A stretch of 64,000 nt of DNA from Opitutaceae bacterium (GTDB lineage: Bacteria > Verrucomicrobiota > Verrucomicrobiia > Opitutales > Opitutaceae), in the NCBI GenBank assembly GCA_016715765.1, contig JADJZJ010000002.1, positions 124,001 to 188,000 of the forward strand. The letters are read 5' to 3'. Position 1 is the first letter of the stretch; each line of letters opens with the position of its first letter. The notes under the pieces were generated by a model. It did not search any database. It saw only the letters and a program-made list of their open reading frames with translations, and was not told where the DNA came from. Positions 11,292 to 19,398 of this stretch are shown in pieces. Both the position numbers and the translations under genes were made by a program.

Positions 11292-12185
11292 TCAGGGCAG
11301 CAGATGCTCCTGCACGCTTTCGTGCAGCAATTTCAGGAATTGGGCGACGCCGCGGCTTTGGTATCGCTGCAGATGCCGGATGATCACGAGATCGCGGGTG
11401 GGTGAACAATTGGCCAAGTCGATGTAGACCAGGGTCCCGGTGTCTTCGCGGGCTCGCGTGACCCTCGGCAGGATCGAAACACCTGCGCCGATGGCTACCA
11501 ACGACTTGACCGTGGCTACCTGGGCACAGCGGAAGCCAACGCGGGGTTCGATGTGATTGTCGCCGCAGAAATTCTGCACCTGCTCCGCAACCGAGCTGGC
11601 ATTGCCCAACAGCACAAAAGTCTCACCGCCCAAGTCCTTGGGGGTAACCAGCTTCTGTCGGGCCAGGGGATGGTCGTGCGCGACCACCAGCAACAGTGGC
11701 TCACTCATGAGGGTTTCAACCGCCACCTGCTTGTTGATAACGGGCTGGGCGGTGATGGCCAAATCCAGTTCCCCCTCCAGTACACCCCGCACCAACTGTG
11801 GTCTAAAATCCTCCCGCATGCTGATTTGCAGATTCGGGTGTCTCTCCCGGCACAAGGCGATCAGCGGCGGCATCAAATAGGGTGCGACGGTCGGAATCGC
11901 TCCCACATGAATGCGGCGCTCCAACCCGGGATCGTCCTGGAGTTCCTTCGTGGCGTTATCGGCTTCAAACAGGATGCGACGGGCTCTTTCCAGAAAGATG
12001 GTGCCGGCCTCGGTCAACACCGCCTTGCGTCCCAAGCGATGAAAAAGTTTGTGGCCAAGCTCTTGCTCAAGATTTATAATCTGCTGGCTTAAAGTAGGTT
12101 GAGTGACGAAAAGCTTTTCGGCTGCCCGGGTAAAATTGCCCATGTCAGCGGCGGCAATCAGGTAGCGAAGTTGGTATAATTCCAT
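11292..12185 (-). CDS. LysR-type regulator of the OxyR family lacking the peroxidatic cysteine
   Basis: A 297-residue LysR-type transcription factor: N-terminal winged helix (about 1-60, FTRAAEKLFVTQPTLSQQI) and effector domain. The stretch RIHVGAIPTVAPYLMPPLI is close to E. coli OxyR. Over the 54 residues around the redox centre the two align without gaps: the resolving cysteine (C208 in E. coli) is C207 here, but the peroxide-reactive C199 is S198, and there is a new cysteine at C220. The start is the ATG at 12185; an upstream ATG would add an unrelated tail. An OxyR-like operator overlaps this start, suggesting autoregulation. It may sense something other than peroxide, or use a different cysteine (inference). 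Confidence 0.9.
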   Translation of the reverse strand: MELYQLRYLIAAADMGNFTRAAEKLFVTQPTLSQQIINLEQELGHKLFHRLGRKAVLTEAGTIFLERARRILFEADNATKELQDDPGLERRIHVGAIPTVAPYLMPPLIALCRERHPNLQISMREDFRPQLVRGVLEGELDLAITAQPVINKQVAVETLMSEPLLLVVAHDHPLARQKLVTPKDLGGETFVLLGNASSVAEQVQNFCGDNHIEPRVGFRCAQVATVKSLVAIGAGVSILPRVTRAREDTGTLVYIDLANCSPTRDLVIIRHLQRYQSRGVAQFLKLLHESVQEHLLP

Positions 12186-12220
12186 AAATAAAAACGATGA
12201 TAGAAATAGATAATCACTAT
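12184..12220. promoter_or_regulatory. OxyR-like tandem operator between the LysR gene and the 61-residue protein
   Basis: The E. coli OxyR consensus is four tetranucleotides, ATAG, CTAT, ATAG, CTAT, each separated by seven bases. At exactly this spacing the sequence has ATAA (12184), CGAT (12195), ATAG (12206) and CTAT (12217): two perfect and two 3-of-4 matches. The inner pair is also a T-N11-A LysR box with six-base arms (12204-12222). A possible -10 (TATTAT, 12224-12229) with a poor -35 follows, as expected for an activator-dependent promoter reading right. Confidence 0.6.
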
Positions 12221-12282
12221 TTTTATTATTGTAAAGGTGGGTTATCATGGCCGCGCCGTCAGACACTGGCGGTAACACACCT

Positions 12283-12468
12283 ATGAATAACAAAATAATC
12301 CTCACCTCGGCCATCGCTTTCAGCATCATCGCGGCCGGCTTCTTCCTTTATAACGTGCGCCTCCCGATTGCAGCAGACAGCCTGATCGGCTTTGCGGCAG
12401 TCCTTACGGTCGCGGCAGTGGCAGCCATCGAATACCGCCTCCACGGCCGGCGCTCGTTGAGCAAGTAA
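12283..12468 (+). CDS. 61-residue two-TM membrane protein, divergent from the OxyR-like regulator
   Basis: A short protein starting MNNKIILTSAIAFSIIAAGF with two hydrophobic helices (about 5-22 and 31-48) and a basic C-terminal tail (HGRRSLSK). I do not recognise a family. Support for it being real: the good start context, the OxyR-like operator and possible promoter upstream, and a strong terminator 30 bases after its stop. An ATG at 12247 in frame would add 12 unlikely residues. As the gene divergent from a LysR-type regulator, it is the likeliest direct target (inference). Confidence 0.7.
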   Translation: MNNKIILTSAIAFSIIAAGFFLYNVRLPIAADSLIGFAAVLTVAAVAAIEYRLHGRRSLSK

Positions 12469-12497
12469 TCCGCGAAACCCAGCTTTGGCCAGTCCCG

Positions 12498-12527
12498 GCC
12501 CGGAGTCACCCGACTCCGGGCTTTTTT
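12498..12527 (+). terminator. intrinsic terminator after the 61-residue gene
   Basis: A perfect 10-bp stem (12498-12507 with 12512-12521, loop ACCC) followed directly by six T at 12522-12527. A textbook plus-strand terminator. Confidence 0.9.
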
Positions 12528-12632
12528 GTGCCCATCGTGCGCCGTGCTGCAGGCTGGGAAACTATTTGGCGATATTTTAGACAAACATCAGGTCCGATGA
12601 CGCTTCCCAGGCAAACATCCCAAACCCGACGC

Positions 12633-13148
12633 ATGGAGGAAGTTTCCAACGATGATTCCTGGAAGAACTGGTTTCAGCAATATGGCCCGAAACTGCTGCT
12701 CTGTGCGCGGCAGTGGACCCGTTCGCTGGCCGATGCCGAGGACGTGGTGCAGGAAGCCTTTGTCCGCTATTGGCGACACCAGCGGGTGCTCGGGGGCGAT
12801 CCGCAGGCCCTATTGCTTACCTCCGTGCGGCGGGCGGCCTTCGACCTGGCCCGCCGCAACCAGCGCCGGACAAACCGCGAGACCCGCGCGGATGGCGGCC
12901 TGGAGGAAACCGAATCGCTATTCGAGCCGCTGCCCGGGGCTGATGACCGCCGGCAGGCCATCGAAGCCGCGCTCCACCGCTTGTCCGATGAGCAGCGGGA
13001 AGTGCTCATGCTCAAAATCTGGGGCGAACTCACCTTTGATGAGATCGCCCGACAACTGGGCATCCCGCCCAACACCGCCGCCTCGCGCTACCGTTACGCC
13101 CTCGCGGCCCTGCGCAAGGAACTGACCGCCATCGACTGCCATGGATGA
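12633..13148 (+). CDS. RNA polymerase ECF-type sigma factor
   Basis: A 171-residue sigma-70-family factor with only regions 2 and 4. Region 2 contains the core-binding helix ADAEDVVQEAFVRYWRH, and region 4 the HTH ELTFDEIARQLGIPPNTAAS, ending in RYRYALAALRKEL. The chosen start gives MEEVSNDDSWKNW; an in-frame ATG at 12597 is possible. The frame remains open further back, but that part overlaps the upstream terminator. Its stop overlaps the next gene by 8 bases, so the downstream membrane protein is almost surely the cognate anti-sigma factor. Target promoters are not known. Confidence 0.92.
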   Translation: MEEVSNDDSWKNWFQQYGPKLLLCARQWTRSLADAEDVVQEAFVRYWRHQRVLGGDPQALLLTSVRRAAFDLARRNQRRTNRETRADGGLEETESLFEPLPGADDRRQAIEAALHRLSDEQREVLMLKIWGELTFDEIARQLGIPPNTAASRYRYALAALRKELTAIDCHG

Positions 13149-13593
13149 CGAACTCCAACAACTCGAAGCCGAACTCCAACGCCTGCGTCCCCGCCGCCCG
13201 TCGCCGCAACTGCTGGCCCGCCTGACCGCCAGGCTCGCGCCGCGCCGGCCTGCCGTGTGGTGGTGGGCGGCCCTGCCACTGGCAGCCGCCGTGGCCGTGG
13301 CCTTTGCCCCGTGGTTCCGCCCAACGGACGTGAATGCACCCGTGGTCGCGACCACCCCGGCGGCACCCATGACGGATGCTGTGCCCGACGAGTACCGGCC
13401 GGTGGCCGCGGAAAACCTGCTCTATGCCACGCAGGACGAGGGCGTGGTCACCCTGACCAGCGGCGCCCAGGCCCGGCGGGTGCGCAATTCCTACGTGGAC
13501 ACGATCACCTGGCGCAATCCCCGGACCAATGCCTCCCTGCGCTGGTCCGTCCCGCGGGATGAGGTGCGCGTGGTGCCGGTCAATTTCCAGTAA
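13141..13593 (+). CDS. probable membrane anti-sigma factor
   Basis: A 150-residue protein with a short, charged, coiled-coil-like cytoplasmic N-terminus (MDDELQQLEAELQRLRPRRP), one membrane helix at about residues 39-58, and an extracytoplasmic C-terminal part of about 90 residues. It lacks the HxxxCxxC zinc motif of ZAS anti-sigma factors. The role is inferred from topology and from the 8-base overlap with the sigma factor gene. The C-terminal domain would be the sensory part, and the next gene encodes an exported PDZ protein that could act on it. Confidence 0.7.
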   Translation: MDDELQQLEAELQRLRPRRPSPQLLARLTARLAPRRPAVWWWAALPLAAAVAVAFAPWFRPTDVNAPVVATTPAAPMTDAVPDEYRPVAAENLLYATQDEGVVTLTSGAQARRVRNSYVDTITWRNPRTNASLRWSVPRDEVRVVPVNFQ

Positions 13594-13616
13594 GCATCCA
13601 ACCCAATAAACCATCC

Positions 13617-14639
13617 ATGAAAACAACCCTCAGTTATGTCATCCCCATCGCCGGGTTCATTTTGGCGATGCCACCTCTCCAGGGTCAGACCTGGGAGGAA
13701 GCCGCCCCCCGGAAGGAAATCAAAAAGGAAGTCCGCGTCATCGCCGAGGACGGGGCCGAGCCGAAGATCGAACGCCGCATGAAATTCTTCGGCCACCCGG
13801 CCGGCCCGCAGGAGATGGAGTCGGTGACCTACCTCGGGGTCCACGCGGCGCCGGTGGACCGGACCCTGAGCGAGCAGCTCGGCTTGCCGCGGGACACGGG
13901 ACTGGTCGTGAACATCGTCTTGCCCGAGAGTCCGGCGTCCGCCGTGCTCAAGCCGCATGACATCCTCCTGAAGTTCAATGACCAGATCCTCATCGACCAG
14001 CGGCAACTCAGCGTGCTCGTGCGCAACCAGAAGGAAGGCGATGAAATCACCCTCACCATCATGCGCGCGGCGAAACAGCTCACGGTCAAGGTGAAGCTCG
14101 GCAAGCACGAGGTGCCAAAGCTGGCGATGTTCGACCGCCGGTTGCCCGGCGCCGGCGGCGGGAACATGAGCTGGGTCACCAGTGACGCCGGCCCGGCCCC
14201 CGTGGCGGAAGTCGATCATGTGCTCGGACTCATGAACCTCGGCAGGGACGGCGGGCCGCGGGTCGTGCAGCACAACCAACTGGACGGCGATCGCATGATT
14301 TCAGTCACGGTCAACACCGGTGACAGCAACATGGACTTCAGCGACGAAAAGGGCTCGCTGGAACTGACCATCAAGGACGGCAAAAAGGAACTGGTCGCGA
14401 AGGACCCCAAGGGCGAAACCCTCTTCTCCGGCCCGATCAACACGCCGGAGGAGCGCAAGGGTCTGCCCCCGGACGTCGCGGAACGCCTGAAGAAGATCGA
14501 GCATATGCAGGGTTTTTCCTTCAAGACCGGCGAGGGCTTCGAAGGCGGGGAAGTGAAGGTCATCCGGCACAAGGGCCAGGGCATTTCCATGCCGGTCCCG
14601 GCGGAGGCGCCGGCCGCCCGGCCCCAGCAGGTGCTCTGA
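13617..14639 (+). CDS. exported PDZ domain protein
   Basis: A 340-residue protein with an N-terminal signal peptide (about 1-22, ending near PPLQGQ). A PDZ domain lies at about 70-165, with the core LVVNIVLPESPASAVLKPHD and KEGDEITLTIMRAAKQL. The C-terminal half is charged and Gly/Lys-rich with no protease triad. It should act in the periplasm as a peptide-binding protein. It is the third gene of the sigma/anti-sigma unit (gap of 23 bases). In DegS/RseP-type systems a PDZ protein senses misfolded proteins; here the protease part is absent, so this would be a sensor or adaptor (inference). Confidence 0.8.
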   Translation: MKTTLSYVIPIAGFILAMPPLQGQTWEEAAPRKEIKKEVRVIAEDGAEPKIERRMKFFGHPAGPQEMESVTYLGVHAAPVDRTLSEQLGLPRDTGLVVNIVLPESPASAVLKPHDILLKFNDQILIDQRQLSVLVRNQKEGDEITLTIMRAAKQLTVKVKLGKHEVPKLAMFDRRLPGAGGGNMSWVTSDAGPAPVAEVDHVLGLMNLGRDGGPRVVQHNQLDGDRMISVTVNTGDSNMDFSDEKGSLELTIKDGKKELVAKDPKGETLFSGPINTPEERKGLPPDVAERLKKIEHMQGFSFKTGEGFEGGEVKVIRHKGQGISMPVPAEAPAARPQQVL

Positions 14640-14675
14640 AACACGCCGTACGCATTGCCCCCGGGCAAAAGCAAA

Positions 14676-14708
14676 ACGCGGAGCCTTGCGGCTCCGCGTA
14701 TTTGTTTC
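14676..14708. terminator. bidirectional intrinsic terminator
   Basis: A perfect 10-bp stem (14676-14685 with 14690-14699, loop TTGC) lies between the converging PDZ gene and the DUF4199 gene. It is flanked by ATTTGTTT on the right and AAAA on the left, so it can end transcripts from both sides. Confidence 0.75.
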
Positions 14709-14730
14709 GCGCCAGGCGCGGTGAAACGAA

Positions 14731-15279
14731 TCAGGCCGGCGGGGTGGCTTCGGTAAACGGCGCAGCGGCCGGCCGATTTTTGACGAAGGCGGCCACGACG
14801 AGCGAAATGACCAGATTCCAGATGAAAGTCATGACGGCTCCTGTCGCCGTCATCGCGACGGGGCTCAGCCACGGACGTATATACGGTTCGGCCTGCTCGA
14901 TCTGGGCGGCGGACAGGTTCTTGGCCTCCAGTGCGGCGATTTGAGCCTGCAGGACCACTTCGCGGAAGTTGGGATCGATGTAGGCAAAATAGACGTAGTT
15001 GTAGACGCTGCCGAAGAGGGTGCCGAAAAGTCCGATCATCACCCCGGTGCCAAGGGCTGAGCCGTAACCCCAGGGCTTGTCGCCGGGCGTGTTGGCCCGT
15101 TTTTCCCGCATGCCAAGCAAAATGCAGCTCACGCTGATGATGATGCCAACTACGATGCTGATGTTTTGCGCGATCTTCAGCTTGTCGGCATCGGCATGAA
15201 AACCGGTGAAATAGAGCCCCAAACCGACGAAGGCTCCGCAGAGCGTCATGATGAACCCGTAGGTGATGCTGGTCTTCAT
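14731..15279 (-). CDS. DUF4199 family membrane protein
   Basis: A 182-residue integral membrane protein with four predicted helices (about 6-26, 39-59, 72-95 and 140-165). The pattern of Gly-rich first helix (MKTSITYGFIMTLCGAF), a central loop with DPNFREVV and a long C-terminal helix fits DUF4199, a family of unknown function common in Bacteroidota and Verrucomicrobiota. The start at MKTSIT is chosen because a longer version would add a Cys/Arg-rich stretch without family likeness. It is the last gene of a minus-strand block after the AIM24-family gene (gap of 99 bases). Confidence 0.8.
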   Translation of the reverse strand: MKTSITYGFIMTLCGAFVGLGLYFTGFHADADKLKIAQNISIVVGIIISVSCILLGMREKRANTPGDKPWGYGSALGTGVMIGLFGTLFGSVYNYVYFAYIDPNFREVVLQAQIAALEAKNLSAAQIEQAEPYIRPWLSPVAMTATGAVMTFIWNLVISLVVAAFVKNRPAAAPFTEATPPA

Positions 15280-15378
15280 GCGCGCAGCTTGGGGCACGCA
15301 GGAAAAAAAACAATGCCGCAGTGACCGGTGGCTATCTGGCGGGAGCAACGGTCCCGGCCCGGCCGCAAAAGGGCCGGT

Positions 15379-16218
15379 TCAGGAATTGTCGCCGTCGATC
15401 AGGCGGCCCAGTCCGCCAAGGACGGAGCCTTCCTCCCGGCCGCCGCGGCCCGTCTTGGGCGCCGCAGCCACGATGCGTCCGGCCAGGCGGGAAAAGGGCA
15501 GGGATTGGAGCCAGATCCGGCCGGGTCCGCGCAGGGTCGCGAAGAACAGGCCTTCGCCGCCGAACAGCGCGGTCTTGATGCCGCCGACAAATTGAATGTC
15601 GTAATCAATGGTCGGCTGGAATCCCACGATGCAGCCGGTGTCGACGCGCAGCGTATCACCGGGTCCCAGGCTGCGCTCGTGCAGGGTGCCGCCGGCATGG
15701 ACGAAGGCGAGGCCGTCGCCCGTGAGGCGCTGCATGATGAAGCCCTCACCGCCGAAAAGTCCGGTGCCGAGACGCTTCTGGAAGGCGATGCCGATGCTGA
15801 CGCCCTTGGCGGCGCAGAGGAAGGAGTCCTTTTGGGTGATGAGTTCGCCGCCGAGATCGCGGAGATGCAGCGGGATGATCTTCCCCGGATAGGGGGCCCC
15901 GAAGGCCACGCAGCGCCGGGTGGCCGCCTGGTTCTGAAAGACCGTCATGAACAGCGACTCGCCCGTGAGCAGGCGCTTGCCGGCGCCGAGCAGGGCGCCC
16001 ATCAGGCCGGAATTCTGGGCCGAGCCATCGCCGAAGACCGTCTCCATGACGATGCCGTCGTCCATGTACATCATGCCGCCGGCCTCGGCCACGGTGGCCT
16101 CGCCCGGATCCAGTTCGATTTCCACGAACTGCATGTCGTCTCCGTGGATCCGGTAGTCGATTTCGTGCATGGAATTCACCGGCCGGAGCACCGGCGGCAT
16201 GGGATCGGATGGACTCAT
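15379..16218 (-). CDS. TIGR00266/AIM24 family protein
   Basis: A 279-residue protein of the AIM24 family (TIGR00266, DUF124), named after a yeast mitochondrial biogenesis protein and widespread in bacteria. The typical start of the domain, FVEIELDPGEATVAEAGGMM, is followed by MDDGIVMETVFGDG. Later come GGEGFIMQRLTGDG and the closing GPGRIWLQSLP. The fold is a beta-prism-like barrel with no known catalytic residues; function is unknown. An internal ATG (MHEIDYRIHGDD, at 16170) is an alternative start. No signal peptide or membrane helix is seen, so it is probably cytoplasmic or membrane-associated. Confidence 0.88.
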   Translation of the reverse strand: MSPSDPMPPVLRPVNSMHEIDYRIHGDDMQFVEIELDPGEATVAEAGGMMYMDDGIVMETVFGDGSAQNSGLMGALLGAGKRLLTGESLFMTVFQNQAATRRCVAFGAPYPGKIIPLHLRDLGGELITQKDSFLCAAKGVSIGIAFQKRLGTGLFGGEGFIMQRLTGDGLAFVHAGGTLHERSLGPGDTLRVDTGCIVGFQPTIDYDIQFVGGIKTALFGGEGLFFATLRGPGRIWLQSLPFSRLAGRIVAAAPKTGRGGREEGSVLGGLGRLIDGDNS

Positions 16219-16243
16219 GTCAAAGAAACTGACTGCGACCTAA

Positions 16244-16501
16244 TCAGGCGGCAAGACTGCCGGCCGTGGTGCGGCGGTGACGGATGACCTGGGCGCGGGA
16301 AGGGAAGCGGGCGAGGCCCATGCGGCGGCTCGGCTCCCAGTTGCGGCGGCGGGGCGAGTAGTCGCGGACGACGCCGGCCAGGAAGAGCACGCCGGCGAGG
16401 GCGGCATAGGAGGCGGTTGATTCAAGCCCGAGTGACAGGCTGAGGGTGAAAAGGCCAACCCCCAAAAGGGCGGCGGCGACGGTGTAGTTGAGAAGTTTCA
16501 T
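16244..16501 (-). CDS. small two-TM membrane protein of unknown function
   Basis: An 85-residue protein with two hydrophobic helices (about 5-22 and 30-46, rich in Leu/Ala) followed by a strongly basic tail (DYSPRRRNWEPSRRMG, RHRRT). No family recognised. It ends 25 bases before the AIM24-family gene on the same strand and may be co-transcribed with it. The start at MKLLNYTV is preferred to an upstream ATG because it begins directly with the first membrane helix. Confidence 0.6.
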   Translation of the reverse strand: MKLLNYTVAAALLGVGLFTLSLSLGLESTASYAALAGVLFLAGVVRDYSPRRRNWEPSRRMGLARFPSRAQVIRHRRTTAGSLAA

Positions 16502-16570
16502 GGCGGGTGTGTTTTGATTCACGGTGGTGGGTTTGATGCACCTAAAACGCCAGCCAGGCGGCAAAGTTAC

Positions 16571-16602
16571 AAAAAAAACCGCCCCGGATGAGGAGCGGTT
16601 TA
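16571..16602 (-). terminator. intrinsic terminator of the phosphodiesterase operon
   Basis: A hairpin with arms AAACCGC and GCGGTTT, followed in the minus direction by a run of eight T (A at 16571-16578). It lies 26 bases past the stop of the minus-strand gene 16628-17872. Confidence 0.7.
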
Positions 16603-16627
16603 CGGGCTGGATGAACGGCGTTTTCAG

Positions 16628-17872
16628 TCAGTCCCGCAGCACGGCGCGCACCAGGCGGTCATCGCCATCATTCGGCGCCGGGACGAGGCCGAGCGCGGCG
16701 CACAGCAGATTGTAGACGTGGACATTTTCCACGGCCCCGATGGTCACGCCGGACTTGAAGGACGGTCCTTGGGCAATGAATACGGCGCCCATTGCCTCCA
16801 ACTGCGGGTCGTAACCGTGATCACCCTTGAGGTAGCGACTGCGGTAACGCTCGAACTCGGCGCGGCGGTGCACATGCCAGCCTTCATCGGGCAGGATCCA
16901 CACGTCCGGGGTGCGCGGTGTCGGGCGGACATGCAGTCCGGGCGGCAGGTCTGCCGTGCGCAGGACCCGCGCATGCGGGAGCGGGGCCAGTCTGGCCACG
17001 AGGGCGTCGATGTCGCCAGCGGGGGCGCGCAGGCCGGTGACCGAGCCGGAGAAATCGATCTGCACGGTGGCGGGATCGATGTAATCATCCAGCACCACCA
17101 CCCGCTCCGCGTCGCAGCCGGTCATGCCGTGGTCGGAAACGATGACGAGGTTGGCGGGAATCTGTTCCGCCTCCAGCCTGGCCACCATGGCCCCGACGCG
17201 TCCGTCGAGCAGCCTGACGGCCGCCGCGAGTTCCGGCGAATCGGGGCCGAAGGCGTGGCCGGCGCTGTTGGTTTCCTCCAGATAAAAGGCCACCAGGGCG
17301 GGGCGCTCACCGGCCGGGAGTCGCAGCCAGGCCATGACCGTGTCGAGCCGCTGCGCAAACGGGACGCTGTAGTTGTAGGGATACCAGAAAGTGGGGCGAA
17401 CCCCGTGGAGCTCGGCCTCGGACCCGACCCAGAAATAGCACGCGCTCTTCCGGCCCTGGCGGACGGCCGTGATCCAGATGGGTTCGCCGCCCCACCAGCG
17501 CGGGTTGCGATTGGCGCCAGGATTGCGGTAGCCAAAAACCTCGCCGGTGGAGGCGTCCAGCATGTCGTTGTTAACGATGCCGTGGTGGGTGGGGTACAGG
17601 CCGGTGGCGAGGGAGTAATGATTGGGAAAGGTGTTGGAGGGGAAAACCGGCGTCAGGCGCCGGGCCGTCACGCCATGGGCCATCAACCGGCGCAGGTTGG
17701 GGGTCTCCCCGGGGTACTTGGCGCAGTAATCCCAGCGAAAGCCGTCCAGCGAGATGAGGATGAGCGGCGGGGTGGATGACTCCGGTTGGCTGGCGAAGAG
17801 GGAACCCGCCAGCAACGTTCCGAGGAGCGCCAGCGCATGGACCAGGTTGCGAAAACGAAACAGGCGATTCAT
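16628..17872 (-). CDS. alkaline phosphatase superfamily protein, nucleotide pyrophosphatase/phosphodiesterase (ENPP) type
   Basis: A 414-residue exported enzyme. Residues 1-28 look like a signal peptide. The metal-binding motif ISLDGFRWDY has D43, and FPSNTFPNHYSLATG carries the expected nucleophile T81. Downstream are the further metal ligands in VIVSDHGMTG and the late KGDHGYDPQ. This set defines the ENPP branch, which hydrolyses phosphodiester or pyrophosphate bonds of nucleotides or phospholipid headgroups; the substrate is not fixed by sequence. The start at MNRLFRFR overlaps the stop of the Smr gene by 4 bases. The three genes tatA, smr and this one form an overlapping operon. Confidence 0.9.
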   Translation of the reverse strand: MNRLFRFRNLVHALALLGTLLAGSLFASQPESSTPPLILISLDGFRWDYCAKYPGETPNLRRLMAHGVTARRLTPVFPSNTFPNHYSLATGLYPTHHGIVNNDMLDASTGEVFGYRNPGANRNPRWWGGEPIWITAVRQGRKSACYFWVGSEAELHGVRPTFWYPYNYSVPFAQRLDTVMAWLRLPAGERPALVAFYLEETNSAGHAFGPDSPELAAAVRLLDGRVGAMVARLEAEQIPANLVIVSDHGMTGCDAERVVVLDDYIDPATVQIDFSGSVTGLRAPAGDIDALVARLAPLPHARVLRTADLPPGLHVRPTPRTPDVWILPDEGWHVHRRAEFERYRSRYLKGDHGYDPQLEAMGAVFIAQGPSFKSGVTIGAVENVHVYNLLCAALGLVPAPNDGDDRLVRAVLRD

Positions 17873-18156
17873 GGGCGAAGGGTCACCAGGGTTGCGCCCC
17901 AGCCGCCGGATTGTTCGTTGCCGGACCGGTAGCTGAGGACCAGGGGAGAGCGTTTCAGCAGGGCATGCACCGTGGCGCGCAGGGTGCCCGTGCCCTTGCC
18001 GTGGATGATGCGCACCTCGTGCAGGTGGCGCGCGGCACATTCACCCAGATAGGCGGGGATGAGTTCGCCGAGATCCTCGGGCCGGAAGGTATGCAGATCC
18101 AGCTCGCCCGTGATGGGCAGCACCACCGGGGCGGGCGCTGGATCCTGCCGGCTCAC
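17869..18156 (-). CDS. Smr domain protein
   Basis: A 95-residue protein that is almost wholly a Smr domain, the module at the C-terminus of MutS2 and in standalone nucleases. The two family motifs are visible: LDLHTFRPEDL (the LDLH box) and IIHGKGTGTLR (the HGxGxG box). Smr domains bind or nick branched DNA, or cleave RNA on stalled ribosomes. The protein has no membrane or export signal. It overlaps tatA by 4 bases and the phosphodiesterase by 4 bases, so translation is probably coupled, but the three products show no obvious common pathway. Confidence 0.88.
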   Translation of the reverse strand: MSRQDPAPAPVVLPITGELDLHTFRPEDLGELIPAYLGECAARHLHEVRIIHGKGTGTLRATVHALLKRSPLVLSYRSGNEQSGGWGATLVTLRP

Positions 18157-18440
18157 GTGTGCGGCGGTTCCTGCCGGTCGGCCGGTGCGGTTCCCGGCGG
18201 GGCGAGGGGCTTGCCCGGCGCATTGGCCGGCGTGTCCGGGGTTTCCTCGATGGCGCGCTTGAACTCCTCCTCGACCCCGCTCGCGGCCTTTTTGAATTCC
18301 CGCAGCGACTTGCCCATGCCCTTGGCGAGTTCCGGCAGCTTCTGCCCGCCGAACAGGAGCAGCACCACGAACATGATCATCAGCAGCTCGGGGCCGCCGA
18401 TGCCTTCGATGAAGGCGAAGGAGAGTGGACAGGTGCTCAT
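18153..18440 (-). CDS. tatA: Sec-independent protein translocase subunit TatA/TatE
   Basis: A 95-residue TatA-family protein: short periplasmic start, one membrane helix (about 18-33), the hinge FGGQKLPELA, then an amphipathic helix (KGMGKSLREFKKAASG) and an acidic/Pro-rich tail. This is the standard TatA layout. It forms the pore part of the twin-arginine export system in the inner membrane; tatC is not in the window. Distinguishing TatA from TatB by sequence alone is imperfect, but the short C-terminus favours TatA/E. Confidence 0.9.
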   Translation of the reverse strand: MSTCPLSFAFIEGIGGPELLMIMFVVLLLFGGQKLPELAKGMGKSLREFKKAASGVEEEFKRAIEETPDTPANAPGKPLAPPGTAPADRQEPPHT

Positions 18441-18494
18441 GGTCGCAATCTGACGGGTTTCAGGGAAAAATGTAACGGAGAAAAATGCGCAAAC

Positions 18495-19325
18495 TCAGCG
18501 CCGGGCCGACTGCCGGTTGCGCCAGTCCCGCGGGCTGGCGCCGTTGTGGCGCCGGAAGCGCAGGGTGAAATAGAAGGGATTCTCGAATCCCACCTGCCGG
18601 GCAATGACCGAGACGGGCTCCTGCGTGAACTCCAGCAGCTGGCGCGCCCGGGTGAGCCGCTGCAGTTCCAGGTAACGCTGGGGCGTCTGGCCGGTCTGCG
18701 TGCGAAACAGGTGGGCAAAGCGCGAGGGCGACAGGCCGCACTGGGTGGCAATCTTGGCCACGGTCAGCGGGGCCGGGAAATTTTCGCAGATGAAGGCCAG
18801 CGAACGGCTGATCCGGTGGTCGAGACCCGCCGCCGCGCCGCGCGGGTTCGCCTGTTCGCACCGCAGCAGGATTTCCTCGAGGGCGTTCAAGGCCAGCGGT
18901 TCGCGCAACCGGCTCGGACCGGAGTTGAGCCGGACCAGTTCGCGAAAGCGCCGGACGATCCGGTAGCGCGAGTCATCCCCGGCGAGTGGCAGCCGCATCA
19001 CGCCCGGCGCGGCCTCGGGCCAGTCCAGCAGCTCCAGCCAGGCGGGCCGCGGAATGAAATGCGCCCAGAAGAGCTCCCATTGCGGGTGGCCGCGGGCGGT
19101 GCCGTAGTCATGGAGCACGTTGGGTTTCAGCAGGATCATGTCCCCCGGACCGGCCGGCAGCTCGCCGTCCGCATGGCCGAAGCGTCCGCGCCCGCTGGCG
19201 GTGTACACGAGCAGCCAGTCATGGGTGCCGGTTTCCCGATAGGTGGCGTAGCGCGGACCCTTGTGGAAATGACCGGTCACGAGCGGACCGGCGGGCGGGG
19301 CGGGAGTTTCGGCGGGATGGGGCAC
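18495..19325 (-). CDS. AraC family transcriptional regulator
   Basis: A 276-residue regulator. The N-terminal half (about 15-150) is a cupin-like sensor domain (LLVYTASGRGRFGHADG, GDMILLKPNVLHDYG). The C-terminal 100 residues are two helix-turn-helix motifs: TVAKIATQCGLSPSRFAHLF and VSVIARQVGFENPFYFTLRF. This layout resembles sugar-responsive AraC regulators. It faces the phytanoyl-CoA dioxygenase gene across only 73 bases, so that gene is its likely target (inference). The ligand is unknown. Confidence 0.92.
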   Translation of the reverse strand: MPHPAETPAPPAGPLVTGHFHKGPRYATYRETGTHDWLLVYTASGRGRFGHADGELPAGPGDMILLKPNVLHDYGTARGHPQWELFWAHFIPRPAWLELLDWPEAAPGVMRLPLAGDDSRYRIVRRFRELVRLNSGPSRLREPLALNALEEILLRCEQANPRGAAAGLDHRISRSLAFICENFPAPLTVAKIATQCGLSPSRFAHLFRTQTGQTPQRYLELQRLTRARQLLEFTQEPVSVIARQVGFENPFYFTLRFRRHNGASPRDWRNRQSARR

Positions 19326-19398
19326 GGCAGGAGGATATTATAGGTATTTGATGGTAGGCTTTATGGCGGTAAGCGCCCAAAGGTGCTAGGATATTTGC

